Shown here piece after piece: positions 51,618 to 61,467 of a DNA stretch of 64,000 nt. The stretch comes from an uncultured Rothia sp. (GTDB lineage: Bacteria; Actinomycetota; Actinomycetes; Actinomycetales; Micrococcaceae). The translations under genes and the position numbers were made by a program. Numbering within the stretch: position 1 is the stretch's first letter; each line of letters begins with the position of its first letter. The stretch is taken from assembly GCF_916715725.1 (NCBI RefSeq), contig NZ_CAKAPD010000013.1:3038-67037 (forward strand), read 5' to 3'. The notes beneath the pieces were generated by a model that was given only the letters and a program-made list of their open reading frames with translations, ran no database searches and was not told where the DNA came from.

Positions 51618-52594
51618 GCGTCCAGGCCTTTCTGCTTGAGAATCTTTTCCAAATCAACCGGGGAGTGGTTGGGCAGCTGCTGCACCGTCAGCTTCACACC
51701 GCGCTTAATGAGTTCGCGGTAGGCTTCCAGGTGCTCCTCGGAGGCGTACACTGCGTCCGAGAGCTGAACCATGCCGGTCTTGAAGGTGACGCCACCAACG
51801 TTCACTTCGTTGATCTTGACGCCTTCGTCGAGCAGTCGCACCACGTCAACGGGGGATTCCACGACGAACATGGTCTTCATGCCGGTGTACTTGGGGTTGT
51901 TGTACACGCGGCCAGCCTTAGCGATGTCCAGGACGTTGGTCTTCACGCTAGTCGGCGCGACCTGCAGTAGCAGGGATTTGCGCAGCTGATCGTGTGCCGC
52001 ATTATCGGATGCCGCGATGAAGGTCTGCGGTGCGATATGCGGAACCCAGGTGCCTGCCACTTGACCGTGAATCAGGCGGGAGTCGATGCGGGTGAAGATA
52101 GCGTCCATGGTGCCGCCGGGAACCTGCTGAGCAGCCGGAACCTCGACCGTCTTGGTCTCTGCGGGCTTCGCCTCGGCGGGCTTGGCGGCTGCGGGCTGGT
52201 TTGCCTCCTGGAAGGAGCGAATACCCTTAGTGCCTGCCTTGTGCGCCTTAGCGACCAGGGACTTGAGGGTTGCGTTCTTACGGCCTGCGCCGGAGATGAC
52301 CTCAATAAGCATCGGTACGTTGACACCGGAGACGACGTCGACGCCCTCGCGGGTGGCTGCGAACTGCGCACCGGCGTTGTAGGGGCTACCGCCGAAGAGG
52401 TCGACCAGCAGCAGGGTTTCTTCTGCTTCAGATGCCTCAACGATGCGGGTGTACTCTTCGACGAGATCTTCGGGGCCCTGACCCGGCAGGAAGGTGACCG
52501 GGTGGACGTTTTCGAAGTTACCGAGGATCATGCCGGCGGTCTTCAGCAGAGCCGGAGCCGACTCGCCGTGTGCCGCCACAATGATAGTGACCAT
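51614..52594 (-). CDS. manX: PTS mannose/fructose/sorbose family, IIAB component
   Basis: 326 residues. IIA domain (1-125) with the phospho-His in IIVAAHGESAPALLKTAG and LLVDLFGGSPYNAGA; an Ala/Lys/Pro-rich linker (about 130-163); IIB domain with the second phospho-His in FTRIDSRLIHGQVAGTWVP near 177. It passes phosphate from HPr to the sugar. First gene of the manXYZ operon. ATG behind GAGAGGA. Confidence 0.95.
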   Translation of the reverse strand: MVTIIVAAHGESAPALLKTAGMILGNFENVHPVTFLPGQGPEDLVEEYTRIVEASEAEETLLLVDLFGGSPYNAGAQFAATREGVDVVSGVNVPMLIEVISGAGRKNATLKSLVAKAHKAGTKGIRSFQEANQPAAAKPAEAKPAETKTVEVPAAQQVPGGTMDAIFTRIDSRLIHGQVAGTWVPHIAPQTFIAASDNAAHDQLRKSLLLQVAPTSVKTNVLDIAKAGRVYNNPKYTGMKTMFVVESPVDVVRLLDEGVKINEVNVGGVTFKTGMVQLSDAVYASEEHLEAYRELIKRGVKLTVQQLPNHSPVDLEKILKQKGLDA

Positions 52595-52707
52595 AGTGGT
52601 CCTCTCGTGTTCGTGACATGGTGTGTAGTGGCCCCGTGAGGAGCCTCATAATTCTCAGATAGTAACACGTTGTTTTTGTGTTTTGTGGGTTTTTTCTGGC
52701 TTTGCAT

Positions 52708-52735
52708 ACTTTAGGTTCCTGTGACATTTTTTCAA
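52708..52735 (-). promoter_or_regulatory. Putative manXYZ promoter
   Basis: On the minus strand: TTGAAA (-35), 16 bases, TAAAGT (-10). An inverted repeat TTTTGA TG TCAAAA at 52752-52765 lies just upstream and may be an operator. Confidence 0.4.
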
Positions 52736-53288
52736 GTGTTGGAATATGGGTTTTTGATGTCAAAACACGTATTTATTGCCAGGGTGTAAAAAATTTAAAC
52801 AGAACACCGAAAAAAGGTTGCCGAAGTGGAGGGTAAAGCGTTATTTTTGTGAAATTTCAGGAATGACGGCATCTTGTATGCGGGATGACGAGGTGCTTGT
52901 TGCAGGATATTTGGACTGCGATGGTGCAAGAAAATGATTTACAAAGAAAATATTGAACAAAAAATGGGTACGCGAGTCAAAAGATGTGGGATTTATAAAA
53001 AACCAACATTTTCCTGAGGTCTGTCCACAGAATGGTATTTCTGGAATACGCCGTTATAAACCGCCATTTCAAAATTTAAATCGACGCGCTAACGCGCGAA
53101 GGAAAACCCGGGAAAATGACAATTTAGTGACAGGTTGTATATATAAATAACAACCCACCTTTAACGGCCACGTTCCGCCCGGCAGCACTCCTCAAGAATC
53201 CTCACTCCCAGATTCTTCACTCCCAAATTCCACCACCCGAGCCCCTCACTGGGGTTCCGGGGCACAGAAAAGCTAAGGTATAGAAAAC

Positions 53289-53312
53289 GCGACCGGGAAC
53301 CCTCCCGGTCGC
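53289..53312 (-). terminator. Terminator of the antiterminator gene
   Basis: GCGACCGGGA / TCCCGGTCGC with a four-base loop, directly after the stop at 53330 on the minus strand. Confidence 0.8.
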
Positions 53313-53329
53313 TTTCTATCGAACATGCG

Positions 53330-54199
53330 CTACGCGTTAATGCCCCACATATCCCGCGCCAGACGCGCAATATGAATCGTCAAATACGTCAACTCATCAC
53401 GAGTCAGGCTCTGCTTCAACTGCATCTGCAGCACCAGCAAAACCTTCTGTGCACACGCGTAGGCGCGCGGTACATCCGCACGAAGAGCCGCCAACAAACT
53501 CGGCTGCGACACCTCATCAATATCCTCAGCACGATTCGCGGAGGCGCGGCTCGCCCGCACAAACAGGTAGCGCAGGTGCGTCACAAAACGTGCCGCACTC
53601 ATCGAATCCGGGTCGATCTTCCGCTCGTAGCTTGCCTCAATAATTTCAAAAACCTGCGCGAAAACCTCGGTCATGCGGAATGCCTGAGACATATCCGCCG
53701 TCGCAAATTGCGCGTTGACCAGGTGCAACGCCAAAGGAATAGCTTCGTTCGGGTCCAGCTCAACATTCAGGCGCTCGCGAACCATCGCCAACACTGCGCG
53801 GCCGTACTCCACCTCGCGCGGGTAGAGGACAGTCACCTCCGGGGCGAGCGGATACTGCACCCGCACCCCGTCACGCGCACGAACCACCGCATAGTGCAAG
53901 TGATCAGCCAGCGGAAGAATAAACGAGTTCGACAGCTCCAACGCACCCTCGGCGCGCACCTTCGACTCCAAAAGCGTGGCAATCGACAGAATCTCCGCCG
54001 GAATCTCAGACAGAGTCATGCTCAAACGCTCACCCGACATGCCCTGCTCCGGCACAAACGTCTGCTCCACCGCAGACGGGTCAATCAGCTGACCCTTACG
54101 CTTACCAAAAGCAATGCCGCGACCAATCATCACGGACTCCTTGCCCAAATGATCCACCGTGAGGACAACATTATTGTTATAAATACGGCTAATGCGCAT
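53330..54199 (-). CDS. BglG/LicT-family transcriptional antiterminator
   Basis: 289 residues from ATG 54199 behind GAGGAGG; the open frame continues upstream without a site. Starts MRISRIYNNNVVLTVD, the CAT RNA-binding domain (1-60; GKESVMIGRGIAFGKRKGQ). Two PTS-regulation domains follow, each with conserved His (LADHLHYAVVRARDG; LALHLVNAQFA; VTHLRYLFVRA; YLTIHIARL). The phosphorylation of these histidines by PTS proteins controls RNA binding. It lies beside the mannose-family PTS operon, but no RNA target is visible by eye, so it may act elsewhere. Confidence 0.88.
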   Translation of the reverse strand: MRISRIYNNNVVLTVDHLGKESVMIGRGIAFGKRKGQLIDPSAVEQTFVPEQGMSGERLSMTLSEIPAEILSIATLLESKVRAEGALELSNSFILPLADHLHYAVVRARDGVRVQYPLAPEVTVLYPREVEYGRAVLAMVRERLNVELDPNEAIPLALHLVNAQFATADMSQAFRMTEVFAQVFEIIEASYERKIDPDSMSAARFVTHLRYLFVRASRASANRAEDIDEVSQPSLLAALRADVPRAYACAQKVLLVLQMQLKQSLTRDELTYLTIHIARLARDMWGINA

Positions 54200-54458
54200 G
54201 TGTCCTCCTCTGCGGGTGTCGGGGCGCCTGTGTCGGGGTGGCACACTGAAACAATAAAAGGCGATTGAGTATCACCTAAGCTACTACAAATTTTACCGAA
54301 AGATTGAACCCGTATTGAAGGGTTAACGCGCGTGGTTGGGATAATGGGCGGCACGAAACTGTGCCCCAGCTGTGACGCGGGCAAGCATTCCATAAGTTTG
54401 CGGCTGAAAACCGGCTCCCGCCTCACCGCGAACCCTAAATCGCGATACTCTTAATCAC

Positions 54459-55202
54459 ATGAGCAGCAAAGCAACCGAAATCGCAAAGAACCTTCCCGCG
54501 CTAGAGCACCCGGACGGTAGTCCCATCCGCGCCCTCGTCGTTGACGATGAGGAGATGCTCAAAGAACTCGTCAGCATGGGTCTGAAAATGATCGGCTGGG
54601 ATGTGCAGTCCGCAGGTGACGGTCCCTCCGCACTCGCGATTGCCCGCGATTGGCGCCCCGACGTGCTCGTGCTGGACATTATGATGCCCGGCTTCGACGG
54701 ACTGGAGCTGCTCACCCGCATCCGTAAGTTCTACCCCGAGGTTCCCTGCCTCTTCCTGACCGCTAAGGACTCGGTGGATAACCGTATTGAGGGCCTTGCT
54801 GCCGGTGCGGATGACTATGTGACTAAGCCCTTCTCTATGGAAGAAGTCATGATCCGCCTGCACCGTCTGGTGCAGCGCTCAGGTGTTGCCGCCATTGACG
54901 ATGCCGAGCTGGTTGTGGGCGACCTGGTGCTGAACCAGGACACCCGCGAGGTCACCCGGGGTGGCGAGCAGATCAACCTCACCGCAACCCAGTTCGATTT
55001 GCTGCGCTACCTCATGGAAAATGCGAAGCGCGTGGTGTCCAAGAGCCAGATTCTCGACAATGTCTGGAACTACGATTTTGGTGGCCAGGCAAATATTGTG
55101 GAGCTGTACATCTCGTACCTGCGTAAGAAGATTGATGTGGGTCGCGAACCGATGATTCACACCGTGCGCGGTGCTGGTTACGTGCTGCGTCCCGCCGTAT
55201 AG
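54459..55202 (+). CDS. Response regulator, OmpR/PhoB family
   Basis: 247 residues. Receiver domain with RALVVDDEEML, phospho-Asp in DVLVLDIMMPGFDG (about 74), and VTKPF lysine; winged-helix output with LTATQFDLLRYLMENAKRVV and GAGYVLRP. The closest familiar types are MprA/TcrX-like. No Shine-Dalgarno site; TACTCT ends seven bases before ATG 54459, so it may be leaderless. It pairs with the histidine kinase downstream, but a hairpin separates them. Confidence 0.93.
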   Translation: MSSKATEIAKNLPALEHPDGSPIRALVVDDEEMLKELVSMGLKMIGWDVQSAGDGPSALAIARDWRPDVLVLDIMMPGFDGLELLTRIRKFYPEVPCLFLTAKDSVDNRIEGLAAGADDYVTKPFSMEEVMIRLHRLVQRSGVAAIDDAELVVGDLVLNQDTREVTRGGEQINLTATQFDLLRYLMENAKRVVSKSQILDNVWNYDFGGQANIVELYISYLRKKIDVGREPMIHTVRGAGYVLRPAV

Positions 55203-55220
55203 TTCCATTCTCTGCTCTTC

Positions 55221-55259
55221 ATATGGCGCGGTATAACACCCGGTTATACCGCGCCATAT
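55221..55259. terminator. Perfect hairpin between response regulator and histidine kinase
   Basis: Perfect 17-bp stem ATATGGCGCGGTATAAC with a five-base loop; it would reduce read-through from the regulator into the kinase. Confidence 0.75.
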
Positions 55260-55301
55260 CAGTTATATTCCGTATTTCGAATATAGAAAGAAAGGATGCT
55301 C

Positions 55302-56960
55302 GTGGGCTCCTACTCACCCGGTGAACCCGCCTCCTCGGATAACGAAGCAACCCGCCCCCTACGCGCGGGCACTTCCTCGCGCGACGGCTCCGTTCCCTCC
55401 CGCGGGAACTTCTTCGTGCGCCTGCGCGCCGCCTGGAAGAGCATGCGGAACCCCGAGGCATCCCCCGAAGAACTCGGCTACGTACCCCACCTTCGTTCGC
55501 GTCTTATTACCATCCTCGTGGCTGCCCTCGGCATCGCCTGCCTCATTATTGGCCTGTCCACCTACGTGACCCTGCAGAACTCCCTCTACCAGCAGGCACA
55601 AAGCGACCTCAAAGAAACCAGCCACCGCGTAGTGCAGCCGACCTCCCGAGACGGCAAACGAGAAGAAGTGGACTGCAGCGACCTGCAGAAGAGCAACTCC
55701 CTCTTCGCGCCCGGTCAGGCGTCCGGAACCATCATTACCTGTGTTGAGTCCGAAGGCGCTGTGGAAATCGCCAGCAAGCTCGGTAAGGACGGCACCATAC
55801 AAACCCTCTCCGCCAACGACCAGGTAACCCTCGGAACCATGGCACTGAACGCCACCAAAGAAGAAGTCCGAGAGGTCAAACTGGAATCCGGTCTGTACCT
55901 CGTGAAAATCACTCCGAAGGCTAATAGCAGTGCTGACGCCCAGGTGGTCGGTATTCCGCTCGCCAACGTGCAGCAGACCCTCACCATTTTCGTGATTGTG
56001 GTGTCCCTCGGGTCCATCGCCGTAATGGTTGGTGCCGGTGTGGCTGGCTCCTACATTATTCGCGGCACCATGAAGCCGCTGGAGCGAGTCTCCGCCGTGG
56101 CGACCGACGTGGCGCACCTGGACTTGGAAGAACACACCATCTCCTCGGCGGTGCGTGTGGAGCCGAGAGACTCCGACCCGCGTACCGAAGTGGGTGCGGT
56201 GGGCTACGCCCTCAATCAGCTGCTTGATAACGTGAACTCCGCCCTCGAAGTACGTGACCGCACCGAACATCAGATTCGCGCCTTCATCGCGGACGCCTCC
56301 CATGAGCTGCGCACGCCTCTTGCCGCCATTAAGGGCTACTCCGATATGCTCCGCTGGACCGAACCGCTCAGTGAATCCGGTCAGTCCTCCCTGGCGCGTA
56401 TCGACTCGCAGACCGAACGTATGTCACGCCTCGTTGAGGATCTGCTGACCCTTGCCCGCCTGGACGAGGGTCGCGAACCCAAGCTGGAGCAGGTTGACCT
56501 GACCGAGCTGGTGCTCGAGTGCACCTCCGACATGCAGGCGGCAGCCCGTACTCACGAGTGGCACCTGAACCTGCCCGATGAGCCCGTCGAAGTGGTGGCG
56601 GATCGCTCCCAGATTCAGCGCGTGATTCTGAACCTGCTCTCGAACGCCCGCAAGCATACCGATGAGGGTACGCGCGTGACCGCGGGTCTGTCGGTGGATG
56701 CGGCACGTCGCGAGGCCGTAGTTACCGTGACCGATAACGGTCCGGGTATTGCGCCCGAGTTCCTGCCGAAGATTTTTGACCGCTTCACTCGTGCCGATAA
56801 GGCGCGCTCCGGCTCGGATGGAACCACCGGCCTGGGCTTGGCGATTGTGCAGGCAATCGTGCAGGCGCACGGCGGTTCGATTCAGGTGCAGAGCCAGCCG
56901 GGCCATACGGTCTTTACAGTGCGTCTGCCGCTGGATGCGCGTCTTCAGTCGGTTGCCTAG
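55302..56960 (+). CDS. Sensor histidine kinase
   Basis: About 552 residues. GTG 55302 has AAAGG at good spacing; an ATG at 55296 is too close to that site. Transmembrane helices at about 65-90 and 235-260 flank an extracellular domain, then HAMP, HisKA (DASHELRTPLAAIKGYSDML) and HATPase with NLLSNARKHT, DNGPGIAPEFLPKIF and TTGLGLAIVQAIVQAHGG. Partner of the response regulator upstream. The signal sensed is unknown. Confidence 0.93.
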   Translation: MGSYSPGEPASSDNEATRPLRAGTSSRDGSVPSRGNFFVRLRAAWKSMRNPEASPEELGYVPHLRSRLITILVAALGIACLIIGLSTYVTLQNSLYQQAQSDLKETSHRVVQPTSRDGKREEVDCSDLQKSNSLFAPGQASGTIITCVESEGAVEIASKLGKDGTIQTLSANDQVTLGTMALNATKEEVREVKLESGLYLVKITPKANSSADAQVVGIPLANVQQTLTIFVIVVSLGSIAVMVGAGVAGSYIIRGTMKPLERVSAVATDVAHLDLEEHTISSAVRVEPRDSDPRTEVGAVGYALNQLLDNVNSALEVRDRTEHQIRAFIADASHELRTPLAAIKGYSDMLRWTEPLSESGQSSLARIDSQTERMSRLVEDLLTLARLDEGREPKLEQVDLTELVLECTSDMQAAARTHEWHLNLPDEPVEVVADRSQIQRVILNLLSNARKHTDEGTRVTAGLSVDAARREAVVTVTDNGPGIAPEFLPKIFDRFTRADKARSGSDGTTGLGLAIVQAIVQAHGGSIQVQSQPGHTVFTVRLPLDARLQSVA

Positions 56961-57143
56961 TCCGGTGTCTAATTAGCCGTCTGGCCTGCTAGCTGGTCTG
57001 TGTGTCCACTCTGTGAATGGCTGCTTGAGGGGGAGCGGGGCGTGTTGTGTGTGCACTCTGCTCCCCTTTTGTTGTGCTTTTGCGGTTTTATATTGGTTTG
57101 ACATGCCAAAACGCTAAATTGCTTGTTGAGTAAACATTAAATC

Positions 57144-57172
57144 TGCACTTCAAGTTTATTACCTGGAGTGCA
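57144..57172. promoter_or_regulatory. Putative operator upstream of the TetR/MMPL pair
   Basis: TGCACTTCA, 11 bases, TGGAGTGCA; near-perfect inverted repeat 67 bases before the TetR start. Confidence 0.45.
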
Positions 57173-57238
57173 AATATGTGGTCAATCTAACCCCAAAATA
57201 GTTACCCTCGGTGAAACAATGCGCGTATTGTAAAAAAC

Positions 57239-57940
57239 ATGGCTAATCTTGTTGAATCCCCCGCAAACATCACGGACAAGCGTTCCGCCCGCAAGGCAGA
57301 GAACCGCATCGCAATCGTTGAGGCAGCAGAATCCCTCATCCTCGAGGGCGGCTACGGCGCCCTCAACGCAGAAGCACTCGCAGAACGCGCCGGCGTCTCC
57401 CGCCGCACCATCTTCAACCACTTCGCCTCCGTAGACGACGTGCTGGTCACCCGCATGAACCAGTACTTCAACCGCATCTTCGAAGAATGCGACTTCAGCA
57501 TCTCCGGCGAAAACGCAAGCATGGAAGCCGAAATGCTCTCCATCGCCCGCAACGTCTTCATGAGCAACACCCTCGAAGAGTACATCGCACCCTTCGCGCA
57601 CCTGCTCTACGCCCTCGAAATGGACAGCCCCGCGAAGTTCGAAGAATACTCGCACGTCATCCTCGAGCGCACCTACGACATCTTCCTCGAGCGGTACCTC
57701 GCGGCATACCCCGACCTGCCCTACCTGCGCGTGGCAGTCTTCGCCTCCAACCTCGCCGAAACCATCGGTGAAGGCGTCTACTACTACCTCACCCGCGCCG
57801 AAGAAATGACGGTCAAGGTTGCAGCAGAAGCCCCCGAGGGCACCCACCCCGAAGCACTCGCCATTGAAGCAATGCGCCAGTGCGTCCTCGAAGCACTCGA
57901 CTACCTGGGTCGTCTGGTCCAGGGCGAATTCGCAAGCTAA
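57239..57940 (+). CDS. TetR-family transcriptional regulator next to an MMPL exporter
   Basis: 233 residues. HTH domain EAAESLILEGGYGALNAEAL and ERAGVSRRTIFNHFASVDDV; helical C-terminal half. No Shine-Dalgarno site; TATTGT ends seven bases before the ATG, so it may be leaderless. It is followed by the MMPL gene in the same direction, so repression of the pump is the natural guess; the operator at 57144-57172 would fit. Confidence 0.88.
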   Translation: MANLVESPANITDKRSARKAENRIAIVEAAESLILEGGYGALNAEALAERAGVSRRTIFNHFASVDDVLVTRMNQYFNRIFEECDFSISGENASMEAEMLSIARNVFMSNTLEEYIAPFAHLLYALEMDSPAKFEEYSHVILERTYDIFLERYLAAYPDLPYLRVAVFASNLAETIGEGVYYYLTRAEEMTVKVAAEAPEGTHPEALAIEAMRQCVLEALDYLGRLVQGEFAS

Positions 57941-58124
57941 GCCCCATAGCGTCAACGCTCAAACACTCTCGCTTCGGGCACCTCACCTGCAGGTGCCCGG
58001 GGCGGGGTGTTTTTTGCCTAAAAACAGGACACAGCGTTCGCCGTACAGGGCAAACCACACGCCGCATTCACACGCACCCAACACCCCAAACTCTTCACTC
58101 GCTCAACTTCAAAAGGACTGAATC

Positions 58125-60938
58125 ATGGCTACATGGCTCTACCGCATCGGTGAAGCTGCCGCCCGCCGCGCAGGGGCTGTCATCCTCATCTGGGTACTCA
58201 TCGTCGCCGGTGTAGCGGGTGCCTACGCCGCGTTCCACGGCAAGCTCAGCAACACCTTCACTATGCCCGGAACGCAGACCCAGCAGCTCTCCGACGAGCT
58301 CGCCCAGCGCTTCCCCAGTGCCAACCGCGGCTCCGGCCAGATCATTCTCACCACCGGTGACGGCACCGCCCTCACCGAAGAGCAGAAGCAGGCATTCTCC
58401 GCCGCACTGAGCGCACTGCCCAGTGAGGTGCCCTCCGTGGATGCGGTCACCGACCCGTTCACCACCACCTCCAAGCTTGCAGAAGCGAAAACCCAGCTCG
58501 ACGAGGCGCACGCCAAGATTGACGCCGCCCCCTCCCAGATCGAGGACGGCAAAAAGCAACTGAATGCCGCCACCTCGCAGCTTGAGGACGGCATGAAGCA
58601 GATTGCCGACAATGAGAAGAAGCTCGACGACTCGCAGGAGCAGATTACCGCAGGTCGAAAGCAGCTGGACGACGCACAGAAGCAGCTGGACGACGCACAG
58701 GCACAGCTGAAGGACAGCTACGCCCAGGCGGAGGCGGCAGGCTCACCCGCCGCCATGATGGAGCAGCTCAACACCCAGCAGGCGCAGCTGACCAACCAGC
58801 AGAACGCGCTCAATCAGCAGCGTGACACCCTCGCCGAGAGCCAGAAGCAGGTTGATGCGGGTCGCGCAGAAATCGCCTCCAAGAAGGATGAGCTGGCTGA
58901 GGGCAAGAAGAAGCTGGACGAGCAGCGCAACCAGCTGCAGAAGACCGAGAGTGAGCTGCCCGCACAGCGTGAGCAGCTGGAGCGTCAGCAGAAGCTCTAC
59001 GACTTTACCTCCGGCTACCGTATGGTCTCTGAGGATTAGTCCACGGCGATTGCGACCGTCTCGTTTAAGAAGAAGATTTACGAGGTGCCGTCCGCCGAAT
59101 TGCAGAAGGTCATGTCCGACATCGAGTCGGCGAACCTGCACGGGGCGACCGTCCAGTTCGACGCGAACCTGAGTGAATCCGCGCTTGGCGGCGGCTCGCA
59201 CACCGGTGAGGTGGCGGGTATGGTCATCGCCTTCATCGTGCTCATGGTTATGCTCGGCACCCTCGTGGCTGCCGGCCTGCCAATTCTCATGTCCCTGGTG
59301 GGCGTGGTGGTGGGTGTGCTCGGCACGCTCTCCCTGTCCTCCGTCGTGGAGATGAGCTCTACCGCCTACACCCTGGGTTTGATGCTTAGTCTGGCGGTTG
59401 GTATCGACTATTCGCTGTTCATTCTGAACCGCTACCGCACGAACCTGCTGGACGGCATGCCGAAGGTCCAGGCGATTGCCCTGGCGAACGGCACGAGCGG
59501 TAACGCCGTGATTTTTGCGGCGAGTACCGTGATTATTGCGCTCGTGGCGCTGAACGTGACAGGTATTCCCTTCCTGGGCGTGATGGGTAATGCCGCCGCG
59601 TTCTGCGTGGTTGTTGCCGCCCTGATCGCGGTGACGCTCACCCCGGCGGTGCTGTCCCTGGCGGGTACCAAAATCATGTCGAAGAAGCTGTGGGCTTCCA
59701 TTGATACCCCGCAGAAGATTGCGGCTCGCCGCGCGCAGGATGCCGAACGCACCGAGAAGCCGAACGGTTGGTTGCGCCTCGTGCTGGCTCGCCCGCTGCT
59801 GACCCTGGTGGTGGGTACGCTGGCGCTGCTGGCGGTTGCCGCCCCCATGTCGCAGATGCGTCTGGGCCTGCCGGATGCCTCGAACTACCCCTCCGATAGC
59901 GCCGCGTACAAGTCGTACGCGCTGGTCAAGGACAAGTTCGGTGAGGGCATGAGTGCCCCGCTGGTTGCGGTCGCGCACACGCCCGCGAACATGAGCGAGG
60001 AGCAGGGTCAGCAGGCGCAGATTGATATCGCCTCTGCGGTCAAGGAACGCGGTGGCGCGAATGTGCAGGCTGTGGTTCCCGGCGGTATGACCGATGACCG
60101 TACCCTCATGATTTTCCAGGTGATTCCTGCCCACAGTGCAAGCTCCGTGGAGACTGAAGAGCTCGTCCACGAGCTGCGAGCCGTGACCGTTCCGGTTCAG
60201 GGCTCTGATGTGTCTCTCGGCATTGCGGGTCAGACCAGCGGCAATATTGACGTCTCCGAGGTGCTCGCCCAGAAGCTACCCCTGTACCTGGGCGTGGTGA
60301 TGGGCCTGTCCTTCCTGGTGCTGATCCTGGTGTTCCGTTCGATTATGGTTCCGCTGGTTGCCTCGGTGGGCTTCCTCTTCTCGGTGCTGGCGAGCTTCGG
60401 TGCCGTGGTGTCGATTTACCAGTTGGGCTTCATGAGCTCCCTCTTCGGCGTGGACCACCCGGGTCCGGTGCTGTCCTTCTTGCCGACCTTGCTCATCGGT
60501 ATTCTTTTCGGTCTTGCGATGGATTACCAGATGTTCTTGGTGACCGGCATGCGTGAAGCGTACGTGCACGGCAAGGATGCGGCGACCGCCATTGTGAGCG
60601 GTTACAACCATGCGGTGCGTGTGGTGGTGGCTGCCGCGATCATTATGATTTCGGTGTTTGGTGGCTTCATCTTTGCTGATTCGACCATGATCCGCCCGAT
60701 GGGCTTTGGTTTGGCGTTCGGTGTGCTTGTGGATGCGTTCATTGTGCGCATGACGCTGACCCCGGCGATTATGGCTCTGCTGGGCGATAAGGCGTGGTGG
60801 ATGCCGAAGTGGCTGGATCACCTCACTCCGAATATGGATGTTGAGGGCGCCGCGCTGAGTGAGAAGATGAGCGAGAATATTCAGCACGAGCGTGAGTCTG
60901 CTGCCGCCGACTCGGGTAGCAAGCTCGGGTCAGAGTAA
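58125..60938 (+). pseudogene. MMPL/RND-type membrane transporter interrupted by one in-frame amber codon
   Basis: Codons run in a single frame from ATG 58125 (AAAAGGA site) to 60938, except TAG at 59037-59039. Reading through gives about 937 residues. The first 304 hold helix 1, an extracellular domain and a heptad-like Gln/Leu coiled coil with a tandem 21-bp repeat (KQLDDAQ, twice). After the TAG the frame resumes STAIATVSFKKKIYEVPSAE and a normal MMPL body: six helices, LSLAVGIDYSLFILNRYRT, then a second half with GILFGLAMDYQMFLVT. One base change would restore it. It could be a recent pseudogene, a sequencing error, or rarely amber read-through; reinitiation at 59112 would lack helix 1. 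Confidence 0.8.
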
Positions 60939-60939
60939 A

Positions 60940-60986
60940 GTATTAGTGTGCGTTTGTGCGCTACGGCGCACTCTGAAGACTAATAC
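60940..60986 (+). other. Nested hairpin between the MMPL gene and crcB
   Basis: Outer stem GTATTAGT/ACTAATAC encloses an inner GTGCGC/GCGCAC stem. Could be the MMPL terminator or a structured crcB leader; it does not match the fluoride riboswitch consensus as I know it. Confidence 0.45.
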
Positions 60987-61011
60987 GAGATGAAAGGGCA
61001 GGTGCACGGCG

Positions 61012-61467
61012 ATGAGGAACCGCGCGAGTATCCGACAGTGGATAGGAGGCGTTCTGAGCCGTGTGCCTGCCCCTTTTCTTGTCTTTTTGGGAGGCGGTAC
61101 GGGGGCGCTGTGTCGCGTGTACACTCCCGGTGGTGTGCTGGTGGCGAACCTGCTGGGTTCGTTCACGCTGGGCCTGCTGACGATGGTGTGGAACGCCTAC
61201 GCGCGCCGTGACGGTGAGGAGCGGATTCATTCGTTCCGTCTGCTTTTTGGTGCCGGCATGATGGGCGGCTATACGACGTATTCGTCGATTGCGGCGGTTT
61301 TGGCGCAGACGATTTTTCTGCCGTACACGGTGCATGCTCAATATATGGTGATGGCGGTGGCGGTGCTGCTGGTGGGTGGTTTGGTTGCCGCCGCGGCGGG
61401 CATGCTGACGGGCCGTTTTGTAGCGTCCCGCTTGGTGCCCGCCCGTGATGTTGAGGAGGGCCGCTAA
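61012..61467 (+). CDS. crcB: Fluoride channel FluC/CrcB, subunit 1
   Basis: 151 residues, four helices. VFLGGGTGALCRVY and NLLGSFTLGLLTMV are CrcB signatures; MGGYTTYSSIAAVL follows. Fluc channels export fluoride as antiparallel dimers; organisms with two genes can make heterodimers. The stop overlaps the next start (TAATG). Confidence 0.9.
   Translation: MRNRASIRQWIGGVLSRVPAPFLVFLGGGTGALCRVYTPGGVLVANLLGSFTLGLLTMVWNAYARRDGEERIHSFRLLFGAGMMGGYTTYSSIAAVLAQTIFLPYTVHAQYMVMAVAVLLVGGLVAAAAGMLTGRFVASRLVPARDVEEGR

Larger units (their letters stand above)
52595..53329. other. AT-rich intergenic region between the PTS operon and the antiterminator gene
   Basis: 735 bases, visibly lower in GC than neighbouring genes. 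No gene is supported. Contains the man promoter, a TTTTGA/TCAAAA inverted repeat, a GGTTGT/ACAACC hairpin at 53133-53155, and the terminator of the licT-type gene. I see no typical antiterminator target (RAT) here. Confidence 0.5.

Noticed and set aside
52953..53150. A 65-codon plus-strand frame in the AT-rich gap
   Set aside because: Random-looking basic composition and no ribosome-binding site or homologue that I recognise.
58743..60170. A 475-codon minus-strand frame over the MMPL gene
   Set aside because: Arg/His-rich shadow with no family; overlaps well-supported MMPL coding sequence.
60940..61011. Fluoride riboswitch upstream of crcB
   Set aside because: I do not find its conserved core; reported only as a structured segment of unknown role.
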